NCBI RefSeq assembly: GCF_030035675.1
Contig: NC_084489.1
Location: 51,307,898-51,371,897 of the forward strand
Reading direction: 5' to 3'
DNA from: Rhineura floridana
Lineage: Eukaryota > Chordata > Lepidosauria > Squamata > Rhineuridae
DNA: 64,000 nucleotides
A program made the translations under genes and the position numbers. The stretch's first letter is position 1, and the number at the start of each line of letters is the position of its first letter. Below the pieces are notes generated by a model. The model was not told the DNA's origin. It ran no database searches and was given only the letters and a program-made list of their open reading frames with translations. Positions 56,270-64,000 of this stretch are shown one piece after another.

Positions 56270-56620
56270 CCAGTTGGGGTTGATTTGAATGCTTTTTTAA
56301 CCCCCAGCCCACAGTGCCGCCGCCGCCACAGGCTCCTGCCGTGACCACTTCAGCCAGCCCCCCGCCCCGCGCCCCCTGCCACTCTCCATCCCTCAGTCCG
56401 CGATCCCCGAGCCCTAAACAATGAGCAGATTGTGCGCGACCAAACCGGCTCCCGCTTTCTCGCTGCAAGCTCCCTGGACTCTCGGCTCCGGATGTGCCAA
56501 ATATAAACCACCGAGTAAAGCAAACGAGGGAGTCCAGAGAAATCGGGTTGGGGAAGAGGCAGCAGGCGAGTCGCCGAGGGAAGGGTCAATGATACGTGTC
56601 AAACTAAGCATCTCTGTTAC
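56270..56620. promoter_or_regulatory. Second CpG-rich block upstream of DLX5
   Basis: A GC-rich segment with a (GCC)n run, many CpGs and blocks such as CCCCGCCCCGCG, followed by CCAAATATAAACC. It lies 4.2 kb 5' of the DLX5 coding start and is isolated from the exon 1 CpG island by repeat-bearing AT-richer DNA. It could be a distal promoter, a noncoding RNA start or a CpG-rich enhancer. No homologous protein was recognised in either strand's open frames. Confidence 0.5.
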
Positions 56621-56629
56621 AAACGGATA

Positions 56630-56643
56630 TTATTATTATTATT

Positions 56644-56676
<33 letters not shown>

Positions 56677-56677
56677 T
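56630..56677. repeat. (TTA)n-(TCA)n microsatellite
   Basis: Trinucleotide run just downstream of the second CpG block. Confidence 0.93.
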
Positions 56678-56839
56678 GAAAGAGTGATTCCCACCTCCAT
56701 TTTAAATAAAAGCCAAATTAAACTTGGACTTTTCCAACCCTTACACGGAAATCCCCGTCCAGTGCAACCTCCAGAACGAAATTCTCGCCAATGACTGCGT
56801 CCACTGGATCCAGACTGCGCTGCTTTTCCCTCTGAGCAG

Positions 56840-56930
56840 CGCAACCCTGCACATGTCTACTCAAAATTAAGCCCCGCCACGGAGGTCCGTGGGACTAACT
56901 CCCAAGTAAGTGTATGCAGGATTGCAGCCT
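56840..56930. repeat. Family D copy
   Basis: GCGCAACCCTGCACATG left end; CCCAAGTAAGTGTATGCAGG right end. Confidence 0.6.
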
Positions 56931-57409
56931 GAAAACTACCCTCAATCCAAGGCTCATCTAACCAGGGTCACGCGCGATCCAATACAATCTTGTACTTGGA
57001 AGTCAGTCCTGTTATATCAAGGCTCCTCTAGTAAGGATGTTTAGGGCTGTAGGCTACATCTGAGAGAGTCCCAAGGGATGCTCGGACTTGTTAAGCACAC
57101 GGCAAGAAGCTGCTGAAGTCAAGGGAATTTAACGCCAAGTGCATCGGTCTGAAATGGGGATGGTACCGCATTGAAGCAATGAAGAGGGCTGACGCGATTC
57201 AAGAAGACTGAAGTTCCAGTCATTGGGAGAAAGGTGGCCAGCGATGTTTTGTTTTGAATCTGTTGGATTAAATAGACGGTGTCTCCAACAGGCACCGTAT
57301 AGATCTGGTAGAGTTGTAGATCTCTATCTCGTTCTCTTCTCTCCGCCTTCCCAAGGTTGTTCTCTCCTCCAGGCCTTTTCAACATGTATACGCTTAATGA
57401 GGGTTTATG

Positions 57410-57547
57410 GCACGCGTGGGGGGAACCCGCGGCGCTCCCGGAGTTGCTGGACTCCAGCTCCCATATCAGGCCCAGCCAGCATGGCCAATGTTCAAGGATG
57501 ATGGGAGGTGGAATCCGACAACATCTGGAGGGCCACAGGTCCCCCGC
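57410..57547. mobile_element. Family A MITE
   Basis: TGGACTCCAGCTCCCATATC and AACATCTGGAGGGCCACAGG arms. Confidence 0.75.
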
Positions 57548-58085
57548 CCTCCCCGTTTTATGGCACCCACAGTTCTCCCGACCCATCGCCTGCCCACATA
57601 ACCCCTTTCAAAAGCCTGCCCTTCGGACTAAATGGCGCCGAAGTGGACATTTTTCATCCCCGTTACCCATCACCCCCCGTGGTAAATGGATCCCCCTTCC
57701 AACCAGCGGTAGATGGGCGTGAAAAAAAGTTATTTGCCACTGATTTAGGTAAAGGGGTAAACGGTGAGGGATTTGCTTGAAGTGATTTTAGAAGAGGAGC
57801 GGCCATTTCCAAAACCAATAAGACACTGGTGTCCAACACACACACACACAGAGACAGACACGGCAGAGGCGCGAGAGTTACCCAGCTGGCTGCGAGATCT
57901 TGAGAGAGCAAACAGTCTAAATCTGGAGGGCAAACAGCGTGGAGAACAAGCGGTAGCTCCAGGCCGCTGAAAAACAGCTTTGGATTTGTCTGCCTGATGT
58001 CTTGTTAAAAAACATCAGTTCCTGCAATTGTAAAGGGCCTTTGATGTTATTCCTGGAAAAAAGATACCCCGTGGGCTCGCCTACT

Positions 58086-58379
58086 CCACGGGTGGGAAAC
58101 TTCAGATGCTGGAGGCAATGCGGCCCTCCAGGCCTGGCCGTTCGGCCGTGGGATCCTGCCCAGGCCACACAGCTCAAGGGCCATGTTTTGCGCCCTCTTC
58201 TACTGATTGTACCTGGCTGGAAATGTGTCCTAATACATCTTGCTTACCTTGATGGACAACAGATAGCAATGTTGCCTGGCCACGCCCACTTTTGCCCTGC
58301 CCACCATTGGTATGCGCCTCCCCTCAAGGTTGACCAGGCGGGAATGAGGCTCTTAAGCTGAAAAAGGTTCCCCACCTGG
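58086..58379. mobile_element. Family B element
   Basis: Terminal CCACGGGTGGGAAAC and GGTTCCCCACCTGG, with GCGGCCCTCCAGGCCTGGCC next to the left end. Confidence 0.7.
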
Positions 58380-58459
58380 TCTTATCTCGAAGAGTTCCTA
58401 CTGTAAATTAATATTTGCCACCAAGCAAGCTTTGTTAGACCTCTTCGTCTTTAAAGGCA

Positions 58460-58570
58460 ATGGATTGCATTCACCTAAGTAAGTCCTACTCCGCGCAGAC
58501 CCGTTGAAATGAATGAAGCTAAGTTAGCCGTGTCTGTTAACTTCACTGGGTCTACTCTGAGTAGGATTGG
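58460..58570. repeat. Family D copy
   Basis: ATGGATTGCATTCACCTAAG, then CTACTCTGAGTAGGATTGG. Confidence 0.55.
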
Positions 58571-58781
58571 ATTGTTTCATAGCTTTCAGGAGAAATTGAG
58601 ACGGACCTTCTTTGCAAGGCCCGGCGCAGCTGATGGACTCTGCTTGGCTGTTCCAAAGGACGCTTCCCTGACCCTCTCTCCCAAGTCAGCGCCTGCGGAA
58701 TAGCAGCCTGAGCCTGTGTCCAGATCTCTTAAACGAATTCAGGAGGCGATTAAGATTAATGAGGTCTCCTTAGAGCGGGGA

Positions 58782-58892
58782 AGGGGAGCCTGCGGCACTC
58801 CACGTGTTGCTGGACTCCAGCGCCCCTCATCCCTGACCATTGGCTGGTCATTGATGGGAGGTGGAGTCTAAGAAGGCCACCAGCTCCCCGCC
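58782..58892. mobile_element. Family A MITE
   Basis: GTTGCTGGACTCCAGCGCCC and GATGGGAGGTGGAGTCTAAG arms around TCCCTGACCATTGG. Confidence 0.7.
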
Positions 58893-59129
58893 ACCGAGCT
58901 TAGCAAAAACAAGGTGCTTTCTTCAGAGCGAGATCCAGCCAGAGACCTGCTTAAATAGTCCATTCCGGGCAGTCCAAAAGGATGAATCTTACGGGGCGGA
59001 GGGAGAATATTGAAGAGGAAGTGGGGATCCAACGTGTTTCTCCATGGAAACTCGCCCGCGAGCGCCGACACCCACCCAGATCTTTCCTTGTAGTTCCTAG
59101 TGGTTGCCGGTGCCCTTTGGAACTGATAG

Positions 59130-59330
59130 GGCGGAAGACGGAGAGCCCAACAGTAGGTGGAGCCAGAGGCCGTGACAGGCAGAGGCAGCTATGCTGGTTT
59201 TGCCCCTACTAAGTTCTATAATGAGAACACTGAGACAGGGCGTGCTGACAGGCAGTGCGTCTCCCTGGACTGGACGGACGGCAGTAAGAAGGCAGGCTGG
59301 TGGGCGTTGGCTGAGGGCAGACTATGATTG
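59130..59330 (+). repeat. Family I copy
   Basis: GTAGGTGGAGCCAGAGGCCG and AAGAAGGCAGGCTGGTGGG. Confidence 0.55.
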
Positions 59331-59909
59331 CCAGCCTCACTAGTCTTGCACAAATCATAGGGAATGGGTGGCAGAGCCTGTCACTTGTTGGGGAGGGGGG
59401 GATAACGTATTTTATTCACGGAAGTCAATGGATCGCTTTGAACCACTTCCCCACACGCACACACGCGGACTGTTATCAGTTGACCTGCCAACACACACGC
59501 TCTTTCCCAACAGCCTAACATATTCTGTATAATATATTGGGGGAGGGTTCCCCAGTTACATCCATGCGTGTTACTAGGATCTATGTGTGCTTACTCAGAA
59601 ATGAGTCCCATTGGAGTAAATGGTGCTTACTCTGTTCAGAATATGGTCTTCATCTAGCCTTGATTTGATTTCAAAGAACTTCCCTGCATTTACAAAGATC
59701 ACTCCAGATTGTCATTGAAATCCGGAGTTAAAGTCCCCAAGACTCCAACGGGGGCTCAATCCCCACTATATTGTTGTTGTTATTCATATATTATTCATTT
59801 ATATTCCTCTTGTATGCCAAAATGGTTGCTTTTATTACCACTAACAATCCAATGTTGAGCATGTTTAGCCTGCAGAAATCCTTGATCTGTGACAGTTCTG
59901 CCAGGTGGG

Positions 59910-60005
59910 TCTTTTATTATCCCCATTTTGCATATGGGGAAACTGAGGATCCGAGTCAGATCCAAGGTTATCTATGGCTGAGTAAAAATACGGATTCAGC
60001 TCTGT
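59910..60005 (-). mobile_element. MIR/CORE-SINE fragment (ancient)
   Basis: TTATTATCCCCATTTTGCAT, then GGGGAAACTGAGG and a ctATGGCTGAGTAA-like tract, is the complement of the amniote MIR core. The good preservation for so old a family is notable. Confidence 0.6.
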
Positions 60006-60009
60006 CTCC

Positions 60010-60529
60010 ATTCTACATCCATTATATCCTGGCACCTGCATTATTGAAATACACACACAGACACACACACATAATATGCATACACACACACACATATATC
60101 ACATGTATCCCACATTTAACAATTGCACAGAATCGCCTCATAGGGGAATGCTGGTTGTCTGTTTTTCCTAGAACATCCAACCCCGCTAAAGGCCCAAATA
60201 AGCCCTTCTTTCCAGCCTTCTGCAGCACCTTAATCTTGCAACACGGGTGCCAAGCATTCACACATCGCGGAGAGTCACTTGGCCTCTAGGGCGCTATTTA
60301 CCGCTCTCTGTGTATTGCACAAACCTCGACAGTTCTCTTTTCCTAACGCCCTAAAAATCCCCATTCCCACCCTCCGCTAGAGAAGAGAACCCCGCGATAA
60401 TGGTGCTGCTCGCATTCCCTTTAAAAGAAGGAGCTTGAATGGAACTTAAAAAAAAAAAGGAAAGAAAGAAAGCAGAGAGCTTTGTTGTGCTAAACTAGTT
60501 GGACAAGTTAGGGTGTCGCTGCTCCTGAG
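60010..60529. other. DLX5 upstream flank
   Basis: A (CA)-rich run at 60048-60098 is followed by unique sequence leading into the promoter, with a purine tract (A)11GGAAAGAAAGAAAG at about 60450-60472. Confidence 0.5.
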
Positions 60530-60752
60530 TGCTCTGGCCAATGGAACCCAATCCACCCTGCTGTGCGTAAGAGCGCAATTAAGGATTTAACCAAGCCTCT
60601 ACGCTCCCTGCTAGCAGTCTGCCAGAGCCATAACCAGCCCCAGAGAGCTCCCAGCCGCCGCCGCCGACGTCTCCTCCTCCTCCTCCCCTCCCTCCCCCCG
60701 CCATGGCTGCCTAGAAGACCCAGCCGCCCGCCTGCTTTCCTGCTTCCCAACT
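60530..60752 (+). promoter_or_regulatory. DLX5: DLX5 proximal promoter and 5' UTR
   Basis: Upstream of the DLX5 start codon are a CCAAT box (60538-60542), then a GCAATTAAGG site at about 60575-60584 whose complement holds the TAATTG homeodomain core bound by DLX proteins, directly followed by a TATA-like GATTTAACC. The order and spacing (CCAAT, homeobox site, TATA-like, then a C/T-rich leader) fit a regulated developmental promoter. The TAATTG core would allow autoregulation or cross-regulation by DLX proteins, which is inference. The transcription start is not fixed by sequence; it is probably near 60615. Confidence 0.6.
60703..60714 (+). other. Three-codon upstream ORF in the DLX5 leader
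   Basis: An ATG in near-optimal Kozak context (CCGCCATGG) opens a reading frame of Met-Ala-Ala followed by TAG, ending 38 bases before the DLX5 start codon. Such a minimal uORF would be expected to lower initiation at the main start or to depend on leaky scanning or reinitiation. The main ATG has a weaker context (CAACTATGA). Both sites are directly visible; the regulatory effect is inference. Confidence 0.6.
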
Positions 60753-61113
60753 ATGACAGGGGTGTTTGACAGAAGAGTCCCAGCCATCCGATCCAGCGAT
60801 TTCCAGGGCCCTTTCCAGACGGCTGCAGCCACCATGCACGGGCACCCGCCTCAGGAGTCGCCAACTTTGCCCGAGTCCTCGGCGACGGATCCTGACTATT
60901 ACAACTCCCCAGGAGGAGCCCCGCACGGCTACTGCTCGCCTTCTTCGGCTTCCTACGGCAAAGCGCTCCATCCTTACCAGTACCAGTACCAGGGCATGAA
61001 CGGAACCGCCGCCAGCTACCCCGCCAAAGCCTATGCAGACTACAGCTACGCCAGCCCTTATCACCAGTACGGCGGGGCTTACAACAGGGCACAGAGCGCA
61101 GCTAGCCAGCCAG
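60753..61113 (+). CDS. DLX5: DLX5 exon 1 (coding part)
   Basis: This encodes residues 1-120 plus the first base of codon 121 of the Distal-less homeobox protein DLX5, a nuclear transcription factor of craniofacial, limb, ear and bone development and of forebrain GABAergic neurons. It opens [17 protein letters not shown] and contains the N-terminal Distal-less domain with TLPESSATD, the [10 protein letters not shown] stretch, [14 protein letters not shown] and the tyrosine-rich [20 protein letters not shown]. These match DLX5 rather than DLX2 or DLX3 as I recall them. Compared with the mammalian protein there are a few substitutions and a short insertion near residue 27 ([10 protein letters not shown]). 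The exon ends CCAG before a canonical GTGAGA donor. In-frame read-through into the intron soon stops. Confidence 0.97.

Positions 61114-64000
<2,887 letters not shown>

Noticed and set aside
57119-57586. 155-codon - strand open frame
   Set aside because: It crosses a family A MITE and has no recognisable domain.

Overview
This is a vertebrate, almost certainly squamate reptile (lizard-type), intergenic window with one gene fragment at each end. The identification rests on two host genes and on the repeat content. The host genes are DLX5 on the + strand at the right end (exons 1 and 2 visible, exon 3 beyond the window) and SDHAF3/ACN9 on the - strand at the left end (first coding exon visible). 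The repeats are many short palindromic hAT-type elements, CR1, L2, L1 and Penelope retroelements, and tRNA-headed SINEs. As I recall the mammalian map, DLX5 and SDHAF3 are also head-to-head neighbours there, so the window would be the whole spacer between two divergent genes (about 54.7 kb between the start codons).

Layout. 1-8.7 kb: SDHAF3 territory. The coding exon is at 5835-6017 and a CpG-rich block at about 8.28-8.73 kb is a possible promoter; mobile repeats fill the rest. 8.7-24.5 kb: hAT miniature elements, SINEs, decayed L2 and CR1, with some unique sequence (notably 18.5-19.6 kb). 24.6-26.5 kb: a 1.95-kb L1-derived element with 5' UTR, ORF1, 3' UTR, poly(A) and a 16-bp target duplication but no ORF2. 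26.5-36 kb: palindromes, dispersed repeats, a 5'-truncated CR1 and a Penelope-like fragment. 36-50.8 kb: the most unique, AT-rich, least repeat-filled stretches, and the best candidates for DLX5 long-range regulatory elements, interrupted by microsatellites and palindromes. 51.2-52.2 kb: one old repeat broken by a candidate solo LTR and by a palindromic element. 52.6-55.7 kb: a long open, 5'-truncated L2 LINE inserted in an older L2-type element. 56.3-56.6 kb: a second CpG-rich block, 4.2 kb upstream of DLX5. 60.5-64 kb: DLX5 promoter, 5' UTR with a three-codon upstream ORF, exon 1, intron 1, exon 2 and the start of intron 2.

How it works together: DLX5 is a developmental homeodomain regulator whose expression depends on distant enhancers, so the non-repeat islands between the two genes are the likeliest functional sequence here. 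SDHAF3 is a mitochondrial assembly factor for complex II and looks like an unrelated bystander. I found no bacterial-type operon, CRISPR array or novel multi-gene system. The most unusual items are the ORF1-only L1, a GC splice donor in SDHAF3, several long near-perfect palindromes, and a small hAT-like family of about 440 bp with readable 8-bp target duplications. All homology statements are from memory and by eye.
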